Below, one piece after another: positions 12,236 through 24,667 of a stretch of 64,000 nt of DNA. Within the stretch, counting starts at the first letter, position 1. Each line of letters opens with the position of its first letter. Source of the DNA: Anthopleura xanthogrammica (Eukaryota; Cnidaria; Anthozoa; Actiniaria; Actiniidae); NCBI GenBank assembly GCA_964019055.1, contig CAXHSA010000093.1:372001-436000 (forward strand), written 5' to 3'. The position numbers and the translations under genes were made by a program. A model generated the notes under the pieces. The model made no database searches. It saw nothing but the letters and a program-made list of their open reading frames with translations, and was not told the DNA's origin.

Positions 12236-14011
12236 TTTTGGTGCCCGCGCATGCGCAGCTACAAAGACAGGAACTTTACGATTTTGGAATTTCTCAATTT
12301 TGATCACGGAAATGGATTACTGGCACAATTCCCCCCATACATGGTCACGTTTATCTTGTGAAAATTCGGCAGTCTTCCCCTAGTTTTGGTGCCCGCGCAT
12401 GCGCAGCTACAAAGTTAGGCACTTTACGATTTTGGAATTTGCCAATTTTGATTACGGAAATGGATTGCTGGCACGATTCCACCCATACATGGTCACGTTT
12501 ATCTTGTGAAAATTCGGCAGTCTTCCCCTAGTTTTGGTACCCGCGCATGCGCAGCTACAAATATAGGCACTTTACGATTTTAGAATTTGCCAATTTTGAT
12601 CACGAAAATGGATTGCTGGCACGATTCCACCCATACATGGTCACGTTTATCTTGTGAAAATTCGGCAGTCTTCCCCTAGTTTTGGTGCCCGCGCATGCGC
12701 AGCTACAAGGATAGGCACTTTACGATTTTGGAATTTGCCAATTTTGATCACGGAAATGGATTACTGGCACGATTCCACCCATACATGGGAACGTTTATCT
12801 TTTGAAAATTCGGCAGTCTTCCTCTAGTTTTGGTGCCCGCGCATGCGCAGCTACAAAGATAGGCACTTTACGATTTTGGAATTTGCCAATTTTGATCACG
12901 GAAATGGATTGCTGGCACGATTCTACCTATACATGGTCACGTTTATCTTGTGAAAATTCGGCAGTCTTCCCCTAGTTTTGGTGCCCGCGCATGCGCAGCT
13001 ACAAAGTTAGGCACTTTACGATTTTGGAATTTGCCAATTTTGATCACGGAAATGGATTGCTGGCACAATTCCACCCATACATGGTCACGTTTATCTTGTG
13101 AAAATTCGGCAGTCTTCCCCTAGTTTTGGTGCCCGCGCATGCGCAGCTACAAAGACAGGAACTTTACGATTTTGGAATTTCTCAATTTTGATCACGGAAA
13201 TGGATTACTGGCACAATTCCCCCCATACATGGTCACGTTTATCTTGTGAAAATTCGGCAGTCTTCCCCTAGTTTTGGTGCCCGCGCATGCGCAGCTACAA
13301 AGTTAGGCACTTTACGATTTTGGAATTTGCCAATTTTGATCACGGAAATGGATTGCTGGCACGATTCCACCCATACATGGTCACGTTTATCTTGTGAAAA
13401 TTCGGCAGTCTTCCCCTAGTTTTGGTACCCGCGCATGCGCAGCTACAAATATAGGCACTTTACGATTTTAGAATTTGCCAATTTTGATCACGAAAATGGA
13501 TTGCTGGCACGATTCCACCCATACATGGTCACGTTTATCTTGTGAAAATTCGGCAGTCTTCCCCTAGTTTTGGTGCCCGCGCATGCGCAGCTACAAGGAT
13601 AGGCACTTTACGATTTTGGAATTTGCCAATTTTGATCACGGAAATGGATTACTGGCACGATTCCACCCATACATGGGAACGTTTATCTTTTGAAAATTCG
13701 GCAGTCTTCCTCTAGTTTTGGTGCCCGCGCATGCGCAGCTACAAAGATAGGCACTTTACGATTTTGGAATTTGCCAATTTTGATGACGGAAATGGATTGC
13801 TGGCACGATTCTACCTATACATGGTCACGTTTATCTTGTGAAAATTCGGCAGTCTTCCCCTAGTTTTGGTGCCCGCGCATGCGCAGCTACAAAGTTAGGC
13901 ACTTTACGATTTTGGAATTTGCCAATTTTGATCACGGAAATGGATTGCTGGCACGATTCTACCTGTACATGGTCACGTTTATGTTGTGAAAATTCGGCAG
14001 TCTTCCCCTAG
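12236..14011 (+). repeat. 6-mer HOR, two tandem copies of 888 bp
   Basis: Copies run 12236-13123 and 13124-14011. The unit order is AGACAGGAAC with CCCCCC; AGTTA with CCACCC; GGTACCC with ATATA and CGAAAA; GGATA with GGGAACG and CTTTTGA; AGATA; AGTTA. The last unit differs, being CACAATTCCACCC in copy 1 and CTGTACATGG with TGTTGTG in copy 2. Confidence 0.85.
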
Positions 14012-14899
14012 TTTTGGTGCCCGCGCATGCGCAGCTACAAAGTTAGGCACTTTACGATTTTGGAATTTCTCAATTTTGATCACGGAAATGGATTACTGGC
14101 ACAATTCCCCCCATACATGGTCACGTTTATCTTGTGAAAATTCGGTAGTCTTCCCCTAGTTTTGGTGCCCGCGCATGCGCAGCTACAAGGATAGGCACTT
14201 TACGATTTTGGAATTTGCCAATTTTGATCACGGAAATGGATTGCTGGCACGATTCTACCTATACATGGTCACGTTTATCTTGTGAGAATTCGGCAGTCTT
14301 CCCTTAGTTTTGGTGCCCGCGCATGCGCAGCTACAAAGATAGCCACTTTACGATTTTGGAATTTCTCAATTTTGATCACGGAAATGGATTACTGGCACGA
14401 TTCCACCCATACATGGTAACGTTTATCTTTTGAAAATTCGGCAGTCTTCCTCTAGTTTTGGTGCCCGCGCATGCGCAGCTACAAATATAGGCACTTTACT
14501 ATTTTGGAATTTGCCAATTTTGATCACGGAAATGGATTGGAAGCACGATTCCACCTATACATGGTCACGTTTATCTTGTGAAAATTCGGCAGTCTTCCCC
14601 TAGTTTTGGTGCCCGCGCATGCGCAGCTACAAATTTAGGCACATTACGATTTTGGAATTTGGCAATTTTGATCACGGAAATGGATTGCTGGTACGATTCT
14701 TCCTATACATGGTCACGTTTATCTTGTGAAAATTCGGCAGTCTTCCCCTAGTTTTGGTGCCCGCGCATGCGCAGCTACAAATAAAGGCACTTTACGATTT
14801 TGGAATTTCTCAATTTTGATCACGGAAATGGATTACTGGCACGATTCCACCCATACATGGTCACGTTTATCTTGTGAAAATTCGGCAGTCTTCCCCTAG
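13124..14899 (+). repeat. 12-unit block homologous to 27036-28811
   Basis: The two blocks correspond at an offset of 13912 bp (94 units), including the rare CTGTACATGG (13963 and 27875) and the CACATTACG unit (14604 and 28516). The match ends at 14900, where this site has an AGACAGG unit and the distant copy has a GCATGGGC unit. With the block at 10164 it shows that 10-15 kb and 25-29 kb share an ancestor. Confidence 0.82.
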
Positions 14900-15935
14900 T
14901 TTTGGTGCCCGCGCATGCGCAGCTACAAAGACAGGCACTTTACGATTTTGGAATTTCTCAATTTTGATCACGGAAATGGATTACTGGCACAATTCCCCCC
15001 ATACATGGTCACGTTTATCTTGTGAAAATTCGGCAGTCTTCCCCTAGTTTTGGTGCCCGCGCATGCGCAGCTACAAAGTTAGGCACTTTACGATTTTGGA
15101 ATTTGCCAATTTTGATCACGGAAATGGATTGCTGGCACGATTCCACCCATACATGGTCACGTTTATCTTGTGAAAATTCGGCAGTCTTCCCCTAGTTTTG
15201 GTGCCCGCGCATGCGCAGCTACAAATATAGGCACTTTACGATTTTAGAATTTGCCAATTTTGATCACGAAAATGGATTGCTGGCACGATTCCACCCATAC
15301 ATGGTCACGTTTATGTTGTGAAAATTCGGAAGTCTTCCCCTAGTTTTGGTGCCCGCGCATGGGCAGCTACAAGGATAGGCACTTTACGATTTTGGAATTT
15401 GCCAATTTTGATCACGGAAATGGATTACTGGCACGATTCCACCCATACATGGTAACGTTTATCTTTTGAAAATTCGGCAGTCTTCCTCTAGTTTTGGTGC
15501 CCGCGCATGCGCAGCTCCAAAGATAGGCACTTTACGATTTTGGAATTTGCCAATTTTGATCACGGAAATGGATTGCTGGCACGATTCTACCTATACATGG
15601 TCACGTTTATCTTGTGAAAATTCGGCAGTCTTCCCCTAGTTTTGGTGCCCGCGCATGCGCAGCTACAAAGTTAGGCACTTTACGATTTTGGAATTTGCCA
15701 ATTTTGATCACGGAAATGGATTGCTGGCACGATTCTACCTATACCTGGTCACGTTTATGTTGTGAAAATTCGGCAGTCTTCCCCTAGTTTTGGTGCCCGC
15801 GCATGCGCAGCTACAAAGTTAGGCACTTTACGATTTTGGAATTTCTCAATTTTGATCACGGAAATGGATTACTGGCACAATTCCCCCCATACATGGTCAC
15901 GTTTATCTTGTGAAAATTCGGCAGTCTTCCCCTAG
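14900..15935 (+). repeat. Partial 11-mer HOR, last seven units
   Basis: The unit order is AGACAGG with CCCCCC; AGTTA with CCACCC; ATATA with TGTTGTG; GCATGGGC with GGATA and GGTAACG; CTCCAAAGATA; AGTTA with ACCTGG and TGTTGTG; CTC with CCCCCC. It equals the last seven units of the complete 11-mer that starts at 17416. Confidence 0.85.
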
Positions 15936-17415
15936 TTTTTGTGCCCGCGCATGCGCAGCTACAAGGATAGGCACTTTACGATTTTGGAATTTGCCAATTT
16001 TGATCACGGAAATGGATTGCTGGCACGATTCTACCTATACATGGTCACGTTTATCTTGTGAGAATTCGGCAGTCTTCCCTTAGTTTTGGTGCCCGCGCAT
16101 GCGCAGCTACAAAGATAGCCACTTTACGATTTTGGAATTTCTCAATTTTGATCACGGAAATGGATTACTGGCACGATTCCACCCATACATGGTAACGTTT
16201 ATCTTTTGAAAATTCGGCAGTCTTCCTCTAGTTTTGGTGCCCGCGCAAGCGCAGCTACAAAGTTAGGCACTTTACGATTTTGGAATTTGCCAATTTTGAT
16301 CACGGAAATGGATTGCTGGCACGATTCCACCCATACATGGTCACGTTTATCTTGTGAAAATTCGGCAGTCTTCCCCTAGTTTTGGTGCCCGCGCATGCGC
16401 AGCTACAAATATAGGCACTTTACGATTTTAGAATTTGCCAATTTTGATCACGAAAATGGATTGCTGGCACGATTCCACCCATACATGGTCACGTTTATGT
16501 TGTGAAAATTCGGCAGTCTTCCCCTAGTTTTGGTGCCCGCGCATGCGCAGCTACAAAGACAGGCACTTTACGATTTTGGAATTTCTCAATTTTGATCACG
16601 GAAATGGATTACTGGCACAATTCCCCCCATACATGGTCACGTTTATCTTGTGAAAATTCGGCAGTCTTCCCCTAGTTTTGGTGCCCGCGCATGCGCAGCT
16701 ACAAAGTTAGGCACTTTACGATTTTGGAATTTGCCAATTTTGATCACGGAAATGGATTGCTGGCACGATTCCACCCATACATGGTCACGTTTATCTTGTG
16801 AAAATTCGGCAGTCTTCCCCTAGTTTTGGTGCCCGCGCATGCGCAGCTACAAATATAGGCACTTTACGATTTTAGAATTTGCCAATTTTGATCACGAAAA
16901 TGGATTGCTGGCACGATTCCACCCATACATGGTCACGTTTATCTTGTGAAAATTCGGCAGTCTTCCCCTAGTTTTGGTGCCCGCGCATGGGCAGCTACAA
17001 GGATAGGCACTTTACGATTTTGGAATTTGCCAATTTTGATCACGGAAATGGATTACTGGCACGATTCCACCCATACATGGTAACGTTTATCTTTTGAAAA
17101 TTCGGCAGTCTTCCTCTAGTTTTGGTGCCCGCGCATGCGCAGCTCCAAAGATAGGCACTTTACGATTTTGGAATTTGCCAATTTTGATCACGGAAATGGA
17201 TTGCTGGCACGATTCTACCTATACATGGTCACGTTTATCTTGTGAAAATTCGGCAGTCTTCCCCTAGTTTTGGTGCCCGCGCATGCGCAGCTACAAAGTT
17301 AGGCACTTTACGATTTTGGAATTTGCCAATTTTGATCACGGAAATGGATTACTGGCACAATTCCCCCCATACATGGTCACGTTTATCTTGTGAAAATTCG
17401 GCAGTCTTCCCCTAG
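15936..17415 (+). repeat. 10-mer version of the 11-mer HOR
   Basis: It starts at the marker unit with five T (CTAGTTTTTGTGCC) and ends where the next marker unit begins at 17416, a span of 1480 bp or 10 units. One unit has been lost: the last unit (17268-17415) joins the front of the ACCTGG-type unit to the back of the CTC/CCCCCC unit. Confidence 0.9.
17268..17415 (+). repeat. Hybrid monomer left by loss of one unit
   Basis: The first part reads GGAATTTGCC as in the unit at 18756. The second part reads ACTGGCACAATTCCCCCC as in the unit at 18904. In the neighbouring 11-mer these are two successive units, so a one-unit unequal exchange within TTTTGATCACGGAAATGGAT explains the 10-mer. Confidence 0.85.
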
Positions 17416-19043
17416 TTTTTGTGCCCGCGCATGCGCAGCTACAAGGATAGGCACTTTACGATTTTGGAATTTGCCAATTTTGATCACGGAAATGGATTGC
17501 TGGCACGATTCTACCTATACATGGTCACGTTTATCTTGTGAGAATTCGGCAGTCTTCCCTTAGTTTTGGTGCCCGCGCATGCGCAGCTACAAAGATAGCC
17601 ACTTTACGATTTTGGAATTTCTCAATTTTGATCACGGAAATGGATTACTGGCACGATTCCACCCATACATGGTAACGTTTATCTTTTGAAAATTCGGCAG
17701 TCTTCCTCTAGTTTTGGTGCCCGCGCAAGCGCAGCTACAAAGTTAGGCACTTTACGATTTTGGAATTTGCCAATTTTGATCACGGAAATGGATTGCTGGC
17801 ACGATTCCACCCATACATGGTCACGTTTATCTTGTGAAAATTCGGCAGTCTTCCCCTAGTTTTGGTGCCCGCGCATGCGCAGCTACAAATATAGGCACTT
17901 TACGATTTTAGAATTTGCCAATTTTGATCACGAAAATGGATTGCTGGCACGATTCCACCCATACATGGTCACGTTTATGTTGTGAAAATTCGGCAGTCTT
18001 CCCCTAGTTTTGGTGCCCGCGCATGCGCAGCTACAAAGACAGGCACTTTACGATTTTGGAATTTCTCAATTTTGATCACGGAAATGGATTACTGGCACAA
18101 TTCCCCCCATACATGGTCACGTTTATCTTGTGAAAATTCGGCAGTCTTCCCCTAGTTTTGGTGCCCGCGCATGCGCAGCTACAAAGTTAGGCACTTTACG
18201 ATTTTGGAATTTGCCAATTTTGATCACGGAAATGGATTGCTGGCACGATTCCACCCATACATGGTCACGTTTATCTTGTGAAAATTCGGCAGTCTTCCCC
18301 TAGTTTTGGTGCCCGCGCATGCGCAGCTACAAATATAGGCACTTTACGATTTTAGAATTTGCCAATTTTGATCACGAAAATGGATTGCTGGCACGATTCC
18401 ACCCATACATGGTCACGTTTATCTTGTGAAAATTCGGCAGTCTTCCCCTAGTTTTGGTGCCCGCGCATGGGCAGCTACAAGGATAGGCACTTTACGATTT
18501 TGGAATTTGCCAATTTTGATCACGGAAATGGATTACTGGCACGATTCCACCCATACATGGTAACGTTTATCTTTTGAAAATTCGGCAGTCTTCCTCTAGT
18601 TTTGGTGCCCGCGCATGCGCAGCTCCAAAGATAGGCACTTTACGATTTTGGAATTTGCCAATTTTGATCACGGAAATGGATTGCTGGCACGATTCTACCT
18701 ATACATGGTCACGTTTATCTTGTGAAAATTCGGCAGTCTTCCCCTAGTTTTGGTGCCCGCGCATGCGCAGCTACAAAGTTAGGCACTTTACGATTTTGGA
18801 ATTTGCCAATTTTGATCACGGAAATGGATTGCTGGCACGATTCTACCTATACCTGGTCACGTTTATGTTGTGAAAATTCGGCAGTCTTCCCCTAGTTTTG
18901 GTGCCCGCGCATGCGCAGCTACAAAGTTAGGCACTTTACGATTTTGGAATTTCTCAATTTTGATCACGGAAATGGATTACTGGCACAATTCCCCCCATAC
19001 ATGGTCACGTTTATCTTGTGAAAATTCGGCAGTCTTCCCCTAG
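17416..19043 (+). repeat. Complete 11-mer HOR (1628 bp)
   Basis: The unit order is five-T GGATA with GAGAATTC; GATAGCC with CTC and GGTAACG; GCAAGCGC with AGTTA; ATATA with TGTTGTG; AGACAGG; AGTTA; ATATA; GCATGGGC with GGATA; CTCCAAAGATA; AGTTA with ACCTGG; CTC with CCCCCC. The 10-mer before it and the 9-mer after it are explained as this unit minus one or two members. Confidence 0.9.
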
Positions 19044-20375
19044 TTTTTGTGCCCGCGCATGCGCAGCTACAAGGATAGGCACTTTACGATTTTGGAATTT
19101 GCCAATTTTGATCACGGAAATGGATTGCTGGCACGATTCTACCTATACATGGTCACGTTTATCTTGTGAGAATTCGGCAGTCTTCCCTTAGTTTTGGTGC
19201 CCGCGCATGCGCAGCTACAAAGATAGCCACTTTACGATTTTGGAATTTCTCAATTTTGATCACGGAAATGGATTACTGGCACGATTCCACCCATACATGG
19301 TAACGTTTATCTTTTGAAAATTCGGCAGTCTTCCTCTAGTTTTGGTGCCCGCGCAAGCGCAGCTACAAAGTTAGGCACTTTACGATTTTGGAATTTGCCA
19401 ATTTTGATCACGGAAATGGATTGCTGGCACGATTCCACCCATACATGGTCACGTTTATCTTGTGAAAATTCGGCAGTCTTCCCCTAGTTTTGGTGCCCGC
19501 GCATGCGCAGCTACAAATATAGGCACTTTACGATTTTAGAATTTGCCAATTTTGATCACGAAAATGGATTGCTGGCACGATTCCACCCATACATGGTCAC
19601 GTTTATGTTGTGAAAATTCGGCAGTCTTCCCCTAGTTTTGGTGCCCGCGCATGCGCAGCTACAAATATAGGCACTTTACGATTTTAGAATTTGCCAATTT
19701 TGATCACGAAAATGGATTGCTGGCACGATTCCACCCATACATGGTCACGTTTATCTTGTGAAAATTCGGCAGTCTTCCCCTAGTTTTGGTGCCCGCGCAT
19801 GGGCAGCTACAAGGATAGGCACTTTACGATTTTGGAATTTGCCAATTTTGATCACGGAAATGGATTACTGGCACGATTCCACCCATACATGGTAACGTTT
19901 ATCTTTTGAAAATTCGGCAGTCTTCCTCTAGTTTTGGTGCCCGCGCATGCGCAGCTCCAAAGATAGGCACTTTACGATTTTGGAATTTGCCAATTTTGAT
20001 CACGGAAATGGATTGCTGGCACGATTCTACCTATACATGGTCACGTTTATCTTGTGAAAATTCGGCAGTCTTCCCCTAGTTTTGGTGCCCGCGCATGCGC
20101 AGCTACAAAGTTAGGCACTTTACGATTTTGGAATTTGCCAATTTTGATCACGGAAATGGATTGCTGGCACGATTCTACCTATACCTGGTCACGTTTATGT
20201 TGTGAAAATTCGGCAGTCTTCCCCTAGTTTTGGTGCCCGCGCATGCGCAGCTACAAAGTTAGGCACTTTACGATTTTGGAATTTTTCAATTTTGATCACG
20301 GAAATGGATTACTGGCACAATTCCCCCCATACATGGTCACGTTTATCTTGTGAAAATTCGGCAGTCTTCCCCTAG
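19044..20375 (+). repeat. 9-mer version of the 11-mer HOR
   Basis: It runs between successive five-T marker units. The AGACAGG and AGTTA units normally found at positions 5 and 6 are absent, so the TGTTGTG-type ATATA unit (19488) is followed directly by the plain ATATA unit (19636). Its last unit reads TTTTTCAATT where the 11-mer has TTTCTCAATT, and that variant is inherited by the HOR copy ending at 22299. Confidence 0.9.
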
Positions 20376-21559
20376 TTTTTGTGCCCGCGCATGCGCAGCT
20401 ACAAGGATAGGCACTTTACGATTTTGGAATTTGCCAATTTTGATCACGGAAATGGATTGCTGGCACGATTCTACCTATACATGGTCACGTTTATCTTGTG
20501 AGAATTCGGCAGTCTTCCCTTAGTTTTGGTGCCCGCGCATGCGCAGCTACAAAGATAGCCACTTTACGATTTTGGAATTTCTCAATTTTGATCACGGAAA
20601 TGGATTACTGGCACGATTCCACCTATACATGGTAACGTTTATCTTTTGAAAATTCGGCAGTCTTCCTCTAGTTTTGGTGCCCGCGCATGCGCAGCTACAA
20701 AGTTAGGCACTTTACGATTTTGGAATTTGCCAATTTTGATCACGGAAATGGATTGCTGGCACGATTCCACCCATACATGGTCACGTTTATCTTGTGAAAA
20801 TTCGGCAGTCTTCCCCTAGTTTTGGTGCCCGCGCATGCGCAGCTACAAATATAGGCACTTTACGATTTTAGAATTTGCCAATTTTGATCACGAAAATGGA
20901 TTGCTGGCACGATTCCACCCATACATGGTCACGTTTATGTTGTGAAAATTCGGCAGTCTTCCCCTAGTTTTGGTGCCCGCGCATGCGCAGCTACAAGGAT
21001 AGGCACTTTACGATTTTGGAATTTGCCAATTTTGATCACGGAAATGGATTACTGGCACGATTCCACCCATACATGGTAACGTTTATCTTTTGAAAATTCG
21101 GCAGTCTTCCTCTAGTTTTGGTGCCCGCGCATGCGCAGCTCCAAAGATAGGCACTTTACGATTTTGGAATTTGCCAATTTTGATCACGGAAATGGATTGC
21201 TGGCACGATTCTACCTATACATGGTCACGTTTATGTTGTGAAAATTCGGCAGTCTTCCCCTAGTTTTGGTGCCCGCGCATGCGCAGCTACAAAGTTAGGC
21301 ACTTTACGATTTTGGAATTTGCCAATTTTGATCACGGAAATGGATTGCTGGTACGATTCTACCTATACATGGTCGCGTTTATCTTGTGAAAATTCGGCAG
21401 TCTTCCCCTAGTTTTTGTGCCCGCGCATGCGCAGCTACAAATATAGGCACTTTACGATTTTAGAATTTGCCAATTTTGATCACGGAAATGGATTACTGGC
21501 ACAATTCCCCCCATACATGGTCACGTTTATCTTGTGAAAATTCGGCAGTCTTCCCCTAG
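20376..21559 (+). repeat. 8-mer HOR founder copy
   Basis: This is the first of three 8-mers (the others are 22300-23483 and 23484-24667). It shows the GGTACGATTCTACC unit with GGTCGCG at 21264, followed by a five-T ATATA unit with CCCCCC at 21412. That pair is absent from all the HORs upstream of 20376, so this copy marks where the new unit types enter the array. Confidence 0.8.
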
Positions 21560-22299
21560 TTTTTGTGCCCGCGCATGCGCAGCTACAAGGATAGGCACTT
21601 TACGATTTTGGAATTTGCCAATTTTGATCACGGAAATGGATTGCTGGCACGATTCTACCTATACATGGTCACGTTTATCTTGTGAGAATTCGGCAGTCTT
21701 CCCTTAGTTTTGGTGCCCGCGCATGCGCAGCTACAAAGATAGCCACTTTACGATTTTGGAATTTCTCAATTTTGATCACGGAAATGGATTACTGGCACGA
21801 TTCCACCCATACATGGTAACGTTTATCTTTTGAAAATTCGGCAGTCTTCCTCTAGTTTTGGTGCCCGCGCATGCGCAGCTCCAAAGATAGGCACTTTACG
21901 ATTTTGGAATTTGCCAATTTTGATCACGGAAATGGATTGCTGGCACGATTCTACCTATACATGGTCACGTTTATCTTGTGAAAATTCGGCAGTCTTCCCC
22001 TAGTTTTGGTGCCCGCGCATGCGCAGCTACAAAGTTAGGCACTTTACGATTTTGGAATTTGCCAATTTTGATCACGGAAATGGATTGCTGGCACGATTCT
22101 ACCTATACCTGGTCACGTTTATGTTGTGAAAATTCGGCAGTCTTCCCCTAGTTTTGGTGCCCGCGCATGCGCAGCTACAAAGTTAGGCACTTTACGATTT
22201 TGGAATTTTTCAATTTTGATCACGGAAATGGATTACTGGCACAATTCCCCCCATACATGGTCACGTTTATCTTGTGAAAATTCGGCAGTCTTCCCCTAG
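20376..22299 (+). repeat. 8-mer plus 5-mer HOR copy
   Basis: Five-T marker units start at 20376, 21412 and 21560. Units 20376-21559 form an 8-mer ending in GGTACG with GGTCGCG and the five-T ATATA/CCCCCC unit. Units 21560-22299 form a 5-mer that jumps from GATAGCC to CTCCAAAGATA and ends in the TTTTTCAATT unit. The third unit has reverted to GCATGCGC where the earlier HORs have GCAAGCGC. Confidence 0.87.
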
Positions 22300-24667
22300 T
22301 TTTTGTGCCCGCGCATGCGCAGCTACAAGGATAGGCACTTTACGATTTTGGAATTTGCCAATTTTGATCACGGAAATGGATTGCTGGCACGATTCTACCT
22401 ATACATGGTCACGTTTATCTTGTGAGAATTCGGCAGTCTTCCCTTAGTTTTGGTGCCCGCGCATGCGCAGCTACAAAGATAGCCACTTTACGATTTTGGA
22501 ATTTCTCAATTTTGATCACGGAAATGGATTACTGGCATGATTCCACCTATACATGGTAACGTTTATCTTTTGAAAATTCGGCAGTCTTCCTCTAGTTTTG
22601 GTGCCCGCGCATGCGCAGCTACAAAGTTAGGCACTTTACGATTTTGGAATTTGCCAATTTTGATCACGGAAATGGATTGCTGGCACGATTCCACCCATAC
22701 ATGGTCACGTTTATCTTGTGAAAATTCGGCAGTCTTCCCCTAGTTTTGGTGCCCGCGCATGCGCAGCTACAAATATAGGCACTTTACGATTTTAGAATTT
22801 GCCAATTTTGATCACGAAAATGGATTGCTGGCACGATTCCACCCATACATGGTCACGTTTATGTTGTGAAAATTCGGCAGTCTTCCCCTAGTTTTGGTGC
22901 CCGCGCATGCGCAGCTACAAGGATAGGCACTTTACGATTTTGGAATTTGCCAATTTTGATCACGGAAATGGATTACTGGCACGATTCCACCCATACATGG
23001 TAACGTTTATCTTTTGAAAATTCGGCAGTCTTCCTCTAGTTTTGGTGCCCGCGCATGCGCAGCTCCAAAGATAGGCACTTTACGATTTTGGAATTTGCCA
23101 ATTTTGATCACGGAAATGGATTGCTGGCACGATTCTACCTATACATGGTCACGTTTATGTTGTGAAAATTCGGCAGTCTTCCCCTAGTTTTGGTGCCCGC
23201 GCATGCGCAGCTACAAAGTTAGGCACTTTACGATTTTGGAATTTGCCAATTTTGATCACGGAAATGGATTGCTGGTACGATTCTACCTATACATGGTCGC
23301 GTTTATCTTGTGAAAATTCGGCAGTCTTCCCCTAGTTTTTGTGCCCGCGCATGCGCAGCTACAAATATAGGCACTTTACTATTTTAGAATTTGCCAATTT
23401 TGATCACGGAAATGGATTACTGGCACAATTCCCCCCATACATGGTCACGTTTATCTTGTGAAAATTCGGCAGTCTTCCCCTAGTTTTTGTGCCCGCGCAT
23501 GCGCAGCTACAAGGATAGGCACTTTACGATTTTGGAATTTGCCAATTTTGATCACGGAAATGGATTGCTGGCACGATTCTACCTATACATGGTCACGTTT
23601 ATCTTGTGAGAATTCGGCAGTCTTCCCTTAGTTTTGGTGCCCGCGCATGCGCAGCTACAAAGATAGCCACTTTACGATTTTGGAATTTCTCAATTTTGAT
23701 CACGGAAATGGATTACTGGCACGATTCCACCCATACATGGTAACGTTTATCTTTTGAAAATTCGGCAGTCTTCCTCTAGTTTTGGTGCCCGCGCATGCGC
23801 AGCTACAAAGTTAGGCACTTTACGATTTTGGAATTTGCCAATTTTGATCACGGAAATGGATTGCTGGCACGATTCCACCCATACATGGTCACGTTTATCT
23901 TGTGAAAATTCGGCAGTCTTCCCCTAGTTTTGGTGCCCGCGCATGCGCAGCTACAAATATAGGCACTTTACGATTTTAGAATTTGCCAATTTTGATCACG
24001 AAAATGGATTGCTGGCACGATTCCACCCATACATGGTCACGTTTATGTTGTGAAAATTCGGCAGTCTTCCCCTAGTTTTGGTGCCCGCGCATGCGCAGCT
24101 ACAAGGATAGGCACTTTACGATTTTGGAATTTGCCAATTTTGATCACGGAAATGGATTACTGGCACGATTTCACCCATACATGGTAACGTTTATCTTTTG
24201 AAAATTCGGCAGTCTTCCTCTAGTTTTGGTGCCCGCGCATGCGCAGCTCCAAAGATAGGCACTTTACGATTTTGGAATTTGCCAATTTTGATCACGGAAA
24301 TGGATTGCTGGCACGATTCTACCTATACATGGTCACGTTTATGTTGTGAAAATTCGGCAGTCTTCCCCTAGTTTTGGTGCCCGCGCATGCGCAGCTACAA
24401 AGTTAGGCACTTTACGATTTTGGAATTTGCCAATTTTGATCACGGAAATGGATTGCTGGTACGATTCTACCTATACATGGTCACGTTTATCTTGTGAAAA
24501 TTCGGCAGTCTTCCCCTAGTTTTTGTGCCCGCGCATGCGCAGCTACAAATATAGGCACTTTACGATTTTAGAATTTGCCAATTTTGATCACGAAAATGGA
24601 TTGCTGGCACGATTCTACCTATACATGGTCACGTTTATCTTGTGAAAATTCGGCAGTCTTCCCCTAG
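22300..24667 (+). repeat. Two 8-mer HOR copies (1184 bp each)
   Basis: Copies run 22300-23483 and 23484-24667. The shared order is five-T GGATA with GAGAATTC; GATAGCC with GGTAACG; AGTTA with CCACCC; ATATA with TGTTGTG; GGATA with GGTAACG; CTCCAAAGATA with TGTTGTG; AGTTA with GGTACG; five-T ATATA. The last units differ (ACAATTCCCCCC at 23336 against CGAAAATGG with CTACC at 24520). Confidence 0.88.
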
